Below are positions 7,602 through 14,312 of a stretch of DNA of 19,431 nucleotides, in pieces; position 1 is the first letter of the stretch, and the number at the start of each line of letters is the position of its first letter. The translations under genes and the position numbers were made by a program. Under the pieces are notes generated by a model. It did not search any database, was not told where the DNA came from, and saw only the letters and a list, made by a program, of their open reading frames with translations. Source of the stretch: Christensenella sp. UBA3792 (GTDB lineage: Bacteria; Bacillota; Clostridia; Christensenellales; CAG-138); contig DFEW01000002.1 in the NCBI GenBank assembly GCA_002369195.1, positions 70,829 to 90,259 on the forward strand, in the 5' to 3' direction.

Positions 7602-8023
7602 CGGTCCGCCCCGGCTTTGCTCGCTTCGAGGCGCAAAAAAGCGTCCAGCTCCGGCATGACCGATCCGAGCGGGATCATGCCGCCGTCTTGCAGGAAGCAA
7701 TGCTTCGACGACGCGACGGTGCAGAGCGTGTCCTGCGTGCAGTTTCGGATCGTATAGCCGAGCTCCAGAATCTTGCCGTTGTAGCGCTTCACGCGCACGA
7801 CGACCTCGAACCGCTCGGCAAAGCGCACCGGCTTTTTGTACGTGACTTCGATGCCGATCACCGGCACAACGACGCCCTGCGCTTCGATCGTTTCGTAGCC
7901 GAAGCCGGTCGCCGCCATGAACGCGACGCGCGCCTCCTCCATCCACTTCACATAGTTCGCGTGGTGGACGATGCCCATCTGATCCGTTTCGTGGTACTGT
8001 GCCGTCCTGCTGTACGGTTCCAT
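7598..8023 (-). CDS. YbgC/FadM-like acyl-CoA thioesterase (hotdog fold)
   Basis: A 141-residue single hotdog domain of the 4-hydroxybenzoyl-CoA thioesterase/YbgC group, which hydrolyses acyl-CoA thioesters in the cytoplasm. The N-terminal signature HETDQMGIVHHANYVKWMEEAR places the expected catalytic aspartate at Asp14, followed by the GIVHHANY stretch that caps the long helix. Length is standard. The ATG at 8023 has a GGAGG site 5-6 nt upstream. It is the first gene of the minus-strand operon YbgC, GNAT, threonine aldolase, DUF4097, and it is divergent from the cadC-like gene. The chain length of the substrate cannot be read from sequence. Confidence 0.9.
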   Translation of the reverse strand: MEPYSRTAQYHETDQMGIVHHANYVKWMEEARVAFMAATGFGYETIEAQGVVVPVIGIEVTYKKPVRFAERFEVVVRVKRYNGKILELGYTIRNCTQDTLCTVASSKHCFLQDGGMIPLGSVMPELDAFLRLEASKAGADR

Positions 8024-8050
8024 CTCTGCCTCCGCTGTTTCTTTTTCCTT

Positions 8051-8079
8051 GTTGTACCATGTTCCGCCCGAAAAAGCAA
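8051..8079 (-). promoter_or_regulatory. Putative promoter of the thioesterase operon
   Basis: On the minus strand a TTGCTT -35 box (8079-8074) and a TACAAC -10 box (8056-8051) are 17 bp apart, and a TGG just before the -10 could act as an extended -10 element. The -35 and early spacer are identical over 16 bp to the stronger promoter at 14066-14094. The -10 is weak, so confidence is moderate. Confidence 0.45.
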
Positions 8080-8089
8080 GAGAAATCGG

Positions 8090-8117
8090 TTGACAAACGG
8101 CGCGGATGTGGTATACT
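8090..8117 (+). promoter_or_regulatory. Promoter of the cadC-cadA operon
   Basis: A perfect TTGACA -35 box (8090-8095) and a TATACT -10 box (8112-8117) are separated by 16 bp. Transcription should start near 8124, inside the palindrome at 8123-8144. Confidence 0.85.
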
Positions 8118-8122
8118 GTAGA

Positions 8123-8144
8123 TAGTTGAACAGTTGCTCAACTA
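8123..8144. promoter_or_regulatory. ArsR/SmtB-type operator 1
   Basis: A 22-bp palindrome with arms TAGTTGA and TCAACTA, and a core matching the TTGAACA-n-TTG-n-TCAA type bound by CadC, CzrA and SmtB repressors. It covers the predicted transcription start and lies between the promoter and the ribosome site, so the metal-free repressor would block the promoter. Confidence 0.8.
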
Positions 8145-8165
8145 ATACGATTCGGAGGAGTGACG

Positions 8166-8519
8166 ATGGAACGTCTTCCGGTGTGCGAATGTGAATCCGT
8201 CCATCAGGACGTCGTGGATGCGGTGCAGCCGCAGCTTTTGGATGACGCGGAGGCGATCGACCTGGCATCCCTGTTCAAGCTGTTCGGAGACGGGACGCGC
8301 GTGCGCATCCTGCAGGCGCTGCGGGTGCATGAGCTTTGCGTGTGCGATCTTGCCTGTCTTTTGGGGCTGACCAAGTCCGCGATCTCGCATCAGCTCAAGG
8401 CGCTGCGGCTTTCGAACCTCGTCAAATTTCGCCGCGAGGGGCAGAACGTGTTCTATTCGCTTGCCGACGAGCACGTAGAGGCGATCCTCGACATCGGTCT
8501 TGAACACTTGCGCGAATGA
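8166..8519 (+). CDS. cadC: CadC-type metal-sensing repressor (ArsR/SmtB family)
   Basis: A 117-residue winged-helix repressor that should leave DNA when it binds Cd, Pb or Zn. The metal ligands fit CadC closely. The alpha-3N (soft-metal) site has Cys7 and Cys9 in VCECE at the N-terminus plus Cys58 and Cys60 in ELCVCDLA. The alpha-5 (zinc) site is the exact D-x-H-x10-H-x-x-E pattern: Asp101, His103, His114, Glu117. TKSAISHQLKALRLSNLV (69-86) is the recognition helix region. The ATG at 8166 is 7 nt from the GGAGG at 8154-8158; a GTG at 8160 is too close to it. The N-terminal Cys pair is spaced C-x-C, whereas staphylococcal CadC uses Cys7 and Cys11. The ATPase gene follows 69 bp later behind a second operator copy. 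Confidence 0.93.
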   Translation: MERLPVCECESVHQDVVDAVQPQLLDDAEAIDLASLFKLFGDGTRVRILQALRVHELCVCDLACLLGLTKSAISHQLKALRLSNLVKFRREGQNVFYSLADEHVEAILDIGLEHLRE

Positions 8520-8542
8520 ACGCGCATCTTTTTTCGGCCGTG

Positions 8543-8564
8543 TAGTTGAACATTTGAGCAACTA
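8543..8564. promoter_or_regulatory. ArsR/SmtB-type operator 2
   Basis: A second 22-bp palindrome with the same outer sequence (TAGTTGAACA on the left, CAACTA on the right), differing from operator 1 mainly in the centre. It lies in the 69-bp gap between the repressor and the ATPase, just before the ATPase ribosome site (GGAGG 8576-8580). No convincing promoter boxes flank it, so it may be a roadblock site, a looping partner for operator 1, or part of a weak internal promoter. Confidence 0.75.
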
Positions 8565-8588
8565 TTGTATGTATCGGAGGGTCTTTTA

Positions 8589-10685
8589 ATGGACGAACGG
8601 GAACTTCATCACGAACATGAGCATGAGCATGAACATGAGCATTGCTGCGAGCATGAACACGACCACGAACATTGCTGCGAGCATGAACATGCGCATGAGC
8701 ACGAGCACTGCTGTGAACACGAGCACGAGCACGGGCATCACCACGACGCCTGCGGGTGCGGGCACGAGCACGGGCATCACCATGACGCCTGCGGGTGTGG
8801 GCACGAGCATGGCGGCGGCGAGGAAGGCGAGCACAGGACGATGCTGATCCGGCTGATCGCCGGCGCGGTCCTCTTTGTCGCGGGACTGGTCTCACACTTT
8901 CTGAAAGCGCCTCTGTACGTGCAGCTGCCGCTGTTTCTGCTCTGCTACCTGATCCTTGCCTACGACGTGATCTTCAGCGCCGTTCGCGGGCTGTTCCGCG
9001 GACAGTTCTTCGGCGAATCGCTGCTGATGACGATCTCGTCGGTCGGCGCGTTCGTGCTCGGCGAGTATCCGGAAGGCGCGGCGGTCATGCTGTTTTATCA
9101 GCTTGGCGAGTTTCTGACCGACCTCGCGCTCGATCGCTCGCAGGATTCGATCCGCGCGATTCTCGACATCCGCCCCGACACGGCAAACGTGCAGCGCGGC
9201 GACGCGATCGAGACCGTCTCCCCCGCGTCCGTTGCGGTCGGCGAGACGATCGTTGTGCGTCCGGGCGAGCGTATTCCGCTCGACGGCGTGATCCTGTCCG
9301 GCGCTTCCGCGCTCGATACCCGTGCCCTGACCGGCGAGTCGGCTCCGCGCTCGGTACACGAAGGCGAAACGGTTCTGTCCGGCTGCATCGCGCTCGACGG
9401 GATGCTGACGGTGCGCGTCGAAAAGTCGTTCGGCGAATCGACGGCGTCAAAGATCATCCGGCTCGTCGAGGAAGCGACCGACCGCAAAACGCCGGCGGAA
9501 CGCTTTATCTCGAAGTTTGCACGATACTATACGCCCGCCGTCGTCGGCGCGGCACTGTTGCTGGCGATCCTTCCCCCGCTGCTGTTCGGCGGCGCATGGG
9601 CGGACTGGATCCACCGCGCGCTCGTATTCCTGGTCATCTCCTGCCCCTGCGCGCTGGTGATTTCGATCCCGCTCGCGGTGTTCTGCGGGCTCGGCGCGTC
9701 CTCGCGCGAGGGCATTCTCATCAAGGGCGGAAACTTCCTCGAAGCGCTGAACCGTGCGCACACCGTCGTGTATGACAAGACCGGCACGCTGACCGAGGGG
9801 AGCTTTTCGGTGCAGCGCATCCTGCCCGCGGACGGCTTTACGGAACAGCAGGTGCTGGAGCTTGCGGCGATCGCGGAGCAATTCAGCTCGCATCCGATCG
9901 CAGTTTCGATCCGTGAAGCGTACGGCAAAGCGCTCGATACGGATGCGGACGACGTGCACGCGATCGGCGGCGAGGGCGTGACGGCGACGCACGGCGGACA
10001 CGCGATCGCGGTCGGCAACGGCAAGCTGATGGCGCGGCTCGGGCTTGCGCCCGAAGCGCCCGAAACGATCGGCACGCTCGCCTTTGTTGCGCTGGACGGC
10101 GCATACGCGGGCTGCATCGTGATTTCCGACGCGATCAAGCCGGACAGCAAGGCGGCGGTCGAAGGTCTGAAGGCGCTCGGCATCCGGCGGCAGATCATGC
10201 TGACCGGCGACGCGAAGGCGGTCGGCGATGCAGTGGCGAAGGAGCTGCAGCTTGACGGCGTGCAGTCCGAGCTGCTGCCCGATCAGAAGCTTGCCGCGCT
10301 CGAATCGCTCTACGCCGATCTGCCCAAGGGCGAAACGGTGCTGTTCGTGGGCGACGGCATCAATGACGCGCCGGTGCTTGCGCGCGCGGACGTCGGCATC
10401 GCGATGGGCGGTCTCGGCTCTGACGCGGCGATTGAAGCGGCGGATGCGGTCATTACCTCGGATGCGCCGAACAAGCTGATCGACGCGGTATGCATCGCAA
10501 AGCGCACGCATGCGATCACGGTGCAGAACATCGTGTTTGCGCTCGGCGTCAAGGCGGTGTTCCTACTGCTCGGCGCGCTCGGCGTCGCGAACATGTGGGT
10601 CGCGGTCTTCGGCGACGTAGGCGTGATGCTGCTCGCCGTTCTGAACGCGCTACGCGTGTTCCGGTATTCCCGAAAACGCGACTGA
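8589..10685 (+). CDS. cadA: Cd/Zn/Pb-exporting P1B-type ATPase with His/Cys-rich N-terminus
   Basis: A 698-residue heavy-metal pump of the inner membrane. Core motifs are complete: TGES (248-251), the transmembrane metal site SCPCALVISIP with Cys352 and Cys354 (the P1B-2 form for Zn, Cd and Pb), the phosphorylated Asp396 in DKTGTLTEG, SSHPIA with His435, and GDGINDAP (588-595). Asp676 in FGDVGVMLLAVLNALR fits the last-helix metal-binding aspartate of ZntA-type pumps. Unlike typical CadA proteins it has no GMTCxxC HMA domain. Residues 7-82 instead hold 30 His and 10 Cys in EH, CCEHEH and DACGCG repeats, probably a metal-collecting tail. The ATG at 8589 has GGAGG 8 nt upstream; an in-frame ATG at 8565 lies at the edge of operator 2 and lacks a ribosome site. 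It follows the CadC-type sensor, which should control it. Confidence 0.95.
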   Translation: MDERELHHEHEHEHEHEHCCEHEHDHEHCCEHEHAHEHEHCCEHEHEHGHHHDACGCGHEHGHHHDACGCGHEHGGGEEGEHRTMLIRLIAGAVLFVAGLVSHFLKAPLYVQLPLFLLCYLILAYDVIFSAVRGLFRGQFFGESLLMTISSVGAFVLGEYPEGAAVMLFYQLGEFLTDLALDRSQDSIRAILDIRPDTANVQRGDAIETVSPASVAVGETIVVRPGERIPLDGVILSGASALDTRALTGESAPRSVHEGETVLSGCIALDGMLTVRVEKSFGESTASKIIRLVEEATDRKTPAERFISKFARYYTPAVVGAALLLAILPPLLFGGAWADWIHRALVFLVISCPCALVISIPLAVFCGLGASSREGILIKGGNFLEALNRAHTVVYDKTGTLTEGSFSVQRILPADGFTEQQVLELAAIAEQFSSHPIAVSIREAYGKALDTDADDVHAIGGEGVTATHGGHAIAVGNGKLMARLGLAPEAPETIGTLAFVALDGAYAGCIVISDAIKPDSKAAVEGLKALGIRRQIMLTGDAKAVGDAVAKELQLDGVQSELLPDQKLAALESLYADLPKGETVLFVGDGINDAPVLARADVGIAMGGLGSDAAIEAADAVITSDAPNKLIDAVCIAKRTHAITVQNIVFALGVKAVFLLLGALGVANMWVAVFGDVGVMLLAVLNALRVFRYSRKRD
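8727..8804 (+). repeat. 39-bp tandem repeat, two copies, in cadA
   Basis: Two adjacent 39-bp units (8727-8765 and 8766-8804) differ at only two positions. Each encodes EHGHHHDACGCGH. A third copy starts at 8805 (GAGCATGGC) but stops after three codons. The near identity suggests a recent in-frame duplication that adds metal ligands to the N-terminal tail. Looser CCEHEH-type repeats precede it from about 8607. Confidence 0.85.
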
Positions 10686-10701
10686 TCGAGGGCGAATCCG
10701 C

Positions 10702-10730
10702 TTGACTTTTCCCTAAAAAACCGATATGAT
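10702..10730 (+). promoter_or_regulatory. Promoter of yitT-like gene
   Basis: TTGACT (10702-10707) and TATGAT (10725-10730) are 17 bp apart. The predicted start is about 15 nt before the ribosome site of the YitT gene. It lies 16 bp after the cadA stop, so the YitT gene has its own promoter, although no terminator separates it from cadA. Confidence 0.75.
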
Positions 10731-10752
10731 GGATGCCTGAAGGGGAACGGGT

Positions 10753-11655
10753 ATGAAACAAAAACAAAGCATTATCGGGTATTACAAAAAGAACGGCTTC
10801 AAGACGCTCGGACGCGACCTGCTCTATGACATTCTCGGCAGCATCCTGTACGCCGCGGGCATCTATACCTTTGCGGCGACGGCGAACTTCGCGCCGGGCG
10901 GCATCACGGGCGTCGCGATGATCATCAACCACTATCTGCCGTTTTTGCGCATCGGTCTTTTGACGCTGCTGATCAACATTCCCGTCGCAATCATCTGCTA
11001 CCGGCTTTTGGGACGCGTGTTCTTCTTTAAGTCCCTAAAGAGCATGCTCATCTCGGCGCTGATCCTCGACTACGTGTTCCCGCTGCTTCCGCAGTACGAC
11101 GGCGCGAACAATCCGCTGCTCGCCGCGCTGTTCGCGGGCGCGCTGTCCGGCGCGGGTCTGGCGCTCATCTACATGCCCGGCTCGTCCACCGGCGGTACGG
11201 ACTTCGTGATCATGTCGATCCGCAAGCTCAAGCCGCATCTGTCCATCGGTACGATTTCGATGGCGGTCGACGGCGCGGTCATCCTCGTCGGCGGTCTCGT
11301 GTTCGGCAACATCAATGCGGTGCTCTACGGCGTACTGATGACGATCGTTTCCACCACGGTGATCGACAAGGTGATGTACGGCTCCGGCACAAGGCGGATG
11401 CTGCTCGTGATCAGCGACAAGGCGGAGGAGATCGCGAAGGGCATTATGGAGGAAACGGAGCGCGGCGCGACGCTTGCCGATGTGCGCGGCGCGTACACCG
11501 GTCAGCCGCATCAGATGATGATGTGCGTATGCTCGAAGGTCGAGGTCTTTGCCTCCCGCCGCGTGATCAACCGCATCGATCCCAACGCGATCGTCATGCT
11601 TACCACGGTCGACGAAGCGTACGGCGAGGGCTTTATGGAGCCCGACACGGACTGA
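10753..11655 (+). CDS. YitT family membrane protein with DUF2179 domain
   Basis: A 300-residue protein. The N-terminal 210 residues hold five to six hydrophobic segments with the YitT-family motifs FAPGGITGVAMIIN (46-59) and GSSTGGTDFVIM (143-154). Residues about 213-295 form the cytoplasmic DUF2179 domain (RRMLLVISDKAEEIAKGI, then a late VDEAYGEGF). The role of this family is not established; several paralogues per genome are normal in Firmicutes. The ATG at 10753 follows an AAGGGGAA site, and a dedicated promoter lies upstream. The gene is probably independent of the cadmium operon before it, although read-through is possible. A bidirectional terminator follows. Confidence 0.9.
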   Translation: MKQKQSIIGYYKKNGFKTLGRDLLYDILGSILYAAGIYTFAATANFAPGGITGVAMIINHYLPFLRIGLLTLLINIPVAIICYRLLGRVFFFKSLKSMLISALILDYVFPLLPQYDGANNPLLAALFAGALSGAGLALIYMPGSSTGGTDFVIMSIRKLKPHLSIGTISMAVDGAVILVGGLVFGNINAVLYGVLMTIVSTTVIDKVMYGSGTRRMLLVISDKAEEIAKGIMEETERGATLADVRGAYTGQPHQMMMCVCSKVEVFASRRVINRIDPNAIVMLTTVDEAYGEGFMEPDTD

Positions 11656-11666
11656 AAACAGCAAAA

Positions 11667-11704
11667 CAAAACGGTATTCCGAAACCGACGGAATACCGTT
11701 TTTT
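11667..11704. terminator. Bidirectional intrinsic terminator
   Basis: Perfect 11-bp arms ACGGTATTCCG (11671-11681) and CGGAATACCGT (11689-11699) with a 7-nt loop are flanked by an A-rich left side and a T-run (11700-11704). It serves the YitT gene on the plus strand and the convergent ABC permease gene on the minus strand. Confidence 0.93.
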
Positions 11705-11719
11705 GTTGTCTGAACCCGT

Positions 11720-12661
11720 TTATCGCTTGTCGCGGTCGATGAACTTGAGCGCGATCGTCGCGACGATCACCGCCGCCGCCAGCAGCAGGACCAGCGCGCC
11801 CCACTTGATCAGCAGCTGTTTCGGATCGCTCGCATACGCCATGTTCTGGTTGTGCTGACCCGACCACGCCAGAAAGTCATTCATCTTTCCTTCGCGCTGA
11901 ATCTGGCGCATTGCTTCGAGCACCGGCTGCGTGCCCATGTAGTCGATGTCGCGGATCTGATACATCGTGTTCCACAGCGTGACCATCGGCTGATCGTTGT
12001 ACCGTCCGATCGCGCAGACGCTTTCCATGCCCCAGCGGGAGATTGACAGCGCGGTGATGCTCTTTGTAAAGCCCTTGAGGTCGAACAGCGCGCCGGAGAA
12101 GATCAGCTGAAAGATCAGCAAAAACGGCATCGCTGTCATCGCCGCAGTGGTGTTGCGCACGATGCAGGAGATCATCAGCGCGAACATGTCGGCCGCATAG
12201 GTCGTCAGAAGGAACGTCAGCGCAATGTCCAGCATGCCGAACGGCGTAATGATGCCCTGCGCGGGGAACTTGATGCCCGCGATGAAGCAGATGAGCATCG
12301 TAACCGCGGTCTGTGCGATGCACAGCAGCAGCTGATAGATCATGTGCGCCGTCAGGTACGCAGAGATCGACAGTCCCGCGCGGTGCTCACGCTTGACGAT
12401 GCTGCGTTCGCGGCAGACGACCTGAATCGAATTGAAGAAGCCGTTCCAGATGCAGACGCACGTCAGCGCGAACGCGCCGTTGAACGTGCCCTCCTGCGTG
12501 ACAAACATGTTCGCGCCGACCACGACGGTGACGAGCGCCGCGATCGCCGCGCCGATCGGCAGAACCTTCCAATCGTTTTGATACGCGAACATGCGGATGA
12601 ACTTGCCGAGGTAGATCCGCACCTGCGCGAAATAGCCCTTGTGTCTGACCTTCTGTGTCAT
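11720..12661 (-). CDS. ABCG-type ABC-2 exporter permease
   Basis: A 313-residue membrane protein with about six hydrophobic segments (roughly residues 34-52, 63-80, 103-130, 143-166, 174-195 and 285-307). The segment VVCRERSIVKREHRAGLSISAYLTA (81-105) matches the connecting region of ABCG/white-type transporters, where an E-R...R-E motif precedes a helix entering the membrane. A loop of about 75 polar residues (210-284) lies between the fifth and last segments, as in ABCG proteins, and would be extracellular. It is translated after the ATPase gene with a 4-bp ATGA overlap, so the two form one transporter. The substrate is unknown; efflux of a lipid-like or toxic compound is the usual role. 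Confidence 0.87.
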   Translation of the reverse strand: MTQKVRHKGYFAQVRIYLGKFIRMFAYQNDWKVLPIGAAIAALVTVVVGANMFVTQEGTFNGAFALTCVCIWNGFFNSIQVVCRERSIVKREHRAGLSISAYLTAHMIYQLLLCIAQTAVTMLICFIAGIKFPAQGIITPFGMLDIALTFLLTTYAADMFALMISCIVRNTTAAMTAMPFLLIFQLIFSGALFDLKGFTKSITALSISRWGMESVCAIGRYNDQPMVTLWNTMYQIRDIDYMGTQPVLEAMRQIQREGKMNDFLAWSGQHNQNMAYASDPKQLLIKWGALVLLLAAAVIVATIALKFIDRDKR

Positions 12662-14007
12662 TGCGCTTCGCCTCCCTTCCCGGCACGCATCGCCGCGAAC
12701 CGTTCGATAAACTCGTCGGCAAGTCCCTCGCCGCCCGCGTCCTTGCGGTTGACGGCAAGCACGATGTCCTCCATCGTCTTTCTGCCGAAGAATTCGCGCG
12801 CCTCTTGGGGCGTGCCGTAGAACGCGAGCCGGCCGATGCGCGAGGAATCCCTCGCGAGCACGATGACCTTGTCGAACAGATCGATGACGCGGTCCGGCGT
12901 GTGCGTGATGACCATGACGATGCGTCCCTCGTTCGCGATGTTTCTGAGCTTGTCAAAGATTTCACGTGCGATCACGCCGTCCAGACCGGAGTCCGGTTCG
13001 TCGAGTACGAACAGTTCCGGATCGGTGACCAGCTCCATCGCGATCGAGATGCGCCGCAGCTGACCGCCGGATTTTTTCGAGACCAGACCGTCCTTGCTCG
13101 CCGCGATGCCGAGAAGGTCGAGCACCTCCCCCACTCTTTTGCGGCGCTCGGCGGTCGTCGTCGAAGCGGGAAGCCGCATCTGCGCAGCATCGTCGATCGT
13201 GCGGATCACGGTGTCGTTGCCGCGGATCAGGTTCTGCTGCGGCACGAAACCGATACGGTACTTCATGTGCGCATAATCCTTGTAAACGTCGCTGCCGTTC
13301 AGAAGGATCGTCGCGTTCGCCTGCTCATAGCCGATCACGGCGTTCACGAACGTCGTCTTTCCCGAGCCGGACCCGCCGAGCAGCAGCACGAGCGAGCCGT
13401 TCGGGATGTCCATCGCGATGTCCTTCAGAAGGTAGCGCTTCTTGCCGAAATCCTTTACCGTGCGTTCGCGCACCTCGACGGACAGGCCTTCGGTCGGCTT
13501 CTCCTTCTTCGCGTGTGCTGCAACCGGCGCGCCGGGATCGGTACCCGCCTCCCATTCCTCGATGAAGCGTACATCCCTGCGCGGCGCAAAGCGCTTGCCG
13601 ATGCCGATCACGATCATCGGCATCCACGGCATCACGGCGAACCAGATGATCCAAGCCCGCTTTAGGCCGAACACGCGGATCACCCGCAGATACAGCCGGA
13701 TCCGATACACAAACAGCGTCACGCCGATGATCAGCGTGGTGAGCGCGATCGCGATGTCGGCGTTTTCGCCTTTGAACACCGACCCGGCGACCGAGCATAA
13801 GACCAGCAAAAGCTCGAGAACGGCGCAGATCACGCCGGTCCACGGGATTTCGAGCGTATTCGCAAGTACGTTGTACCGTCCGATCGGCACGAAGCTGACC
13901 CACGCGTATTTGCCATGCAGCTTCTTCATCACGAGGAATATACCGATGGAAAGCAGCACCAGCGAGCCCACGCTTCGGATCAGATTATAGATATCAAAAA
14001 AACCCAT
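12658..14007 (-). CDS. ABCG-type ATPase with N-terminal membrane domain
   Basis: A 449-residue protein. Residues 175-415 are an ABC ATPase of ABCG type: Walker A GGSGSGKTT (211-219), Q-loop FVPQQN (255-260), signature SGGQLRR (313-319), Walker B LFVLDEP (332-338) followed by DSGLDG, and switch His369. Residues 1-137 carry about four hydrophobic segments (13-27, 55-75, 83-101, 117-137) with KYAWVSFVPIGRYNVLANTLEIPW between the first two, which recalls small membrane domains of the DUF5684 kind. A charged linker (138-175) joins the parts. The ATG at 14007 follows an AGGGA site and starts at the first hydrophobic segment; the open frame further upstream lies before the promoter. The permease partner follows with a 4-bp overlap. 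Confidence 0.87.
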   Translation of the reverse strand: MGFFDIYNLIRSVGSLVLLSIGIFLVMKKLHGKYAWVSFVPIGRYNVLANTLEIPWTGVICAVLELLLVLCSVAGSVFKGENADIAIALTTLIIGVTLFVYRIRLYLRVIRVFGLKRAWIIWFAVMPWMPMIVIGIGKRFAPRRDVRFIEEWEAGTDPGAPVAAHAKKEKPTEGLSVEVRERTVKDFGKKRYLLKDIAMDIPNGSLVLLLGGSGSGKTTFVNAVIGYEQANATILLNGSDVYKDYAHMKYRIGFVPQQNLIRGNDTVIRTIDDAAQMRLPASTTTAERRKRVGEVLDLLGIAASKDGLVSKKSGGQLRRISIAMELVTDPELFVLDEPDSGLDGVIAREIFDKLRNIANEGRIVMVITHTPDRVIDLFDKVIVLARDSSRIGRLAFYGTPQEAREFFGRKTMEDIVLAVNRKDAGGEGLADEFIERFAAMRAGKGGEAQ

Positions 14008-14020
14008 AGCATTTCCCTGT

Positions 14021-14037
14021 TTCGCGCGGTGCGCGAA
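14021..14037 (-). promoter_or_regulatory. Hairpin in the exporter 5' leader, next to the ribosome site
   Basis: TTCGCGC (14021-14027) and GCGCGAA (14031-14037) form a perfect 7-bp hairpin with a 3-nt loop in the roughly 53-nt leader of the ABCG-type ATPase gene. On the transcript it ends a few nucleotides before the weak AGGGA site. It could tune translation or simply stabilise the leader. Confidence 0.4.
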
Positions 14038-14065
14038 CCAAACCCTTCCTGATGTAGACAAAAAA

Positions 14066-14094
14066 AGTATACGCGTTTTTGCCCGAAAAAGCAA
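14066..14094 (-). promoter_or_regulatory. Promoter of the ABCG-type exporter operon
   Basis: On the minus strand TTGCTT (14094-14089) and a perfect TATACT (14071-14066) are 17 bp apart. The start near 14060 gives a leader of about 53 nt. The 16 bp GCCCGAAAAAGCAAGA (14081-14096, plus strand) covering the -35 and part of the spacer also occurs at 8066-8081 in the thioesterase promoter. Confidence 0.75.
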
Positions 14095-14136
14095 GAACCG
14101 CACCGAATGCGGGACAAAAAACTTGCGATGCGTTTC

Positions 14137-14165
14137 TTGACACCGATGCGTGTATCTGATAGAAT
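14137..14165 (+). promoter_or_regulatory. Promoter of the GNAT/ABC-F operon
   Basis: A perfect TTGACA (14137-14142), a 17-bp spacer and TAGAAT (14160-14165). Transcription should begin near 14172, only a few bases before the AGGAGG at 14178-14183 and about 195 nt before the first large gene of the operon. Confidence 0.85.
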
Positions 14166-14194
14166 ACTCAAAAACATAGGAGGCAAACGAGCGA

Positions 14195-14206
14195 ATGCGC
14201 AACTGA
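14195..14206 (+). CDS. Three-codon leader ORF (Met-Arg-Asn)
   Basis: ATG-CGC-AAC-TGA sits 11 nt after a full AGGAGG located almost at the predicted 5' end of the transcript. No longer ORF uses that ribosome site. Its value is probably regulatory: a place for a ribosome to pause rather than a peptide with its own job. The 11-nt spacing is slightly long, and translation is not proven. Confidence 0.45.
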   Translation: MRN

Positions 14207-14312
14207 TCCGTCATTTTTCGCAGAATGCAGCCCGACGCGATCGGGCGGCATTGCGCTGTCGAAAGATCGGATCGCCCCCTTATCATATCGCCGTCTTGCA
14301 CGGCTTTCGGGT

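Noticed and set aside
8607..8830. Dense short repeats (GAGCATGAACAT type) that could be a low-complexity or CRISPR-like region
   Set aside because: They encode the His/Cys-rich N-terminus of the ATPase in frame, between a good start codon and its conserved core.
9447..10511. A 354-residue minus-strand frame opposite cadA
   Set aside because: It is a mirror of the ATPase coding sequence, rich in Arg, Asp and His, with no domain and no ribosome site.
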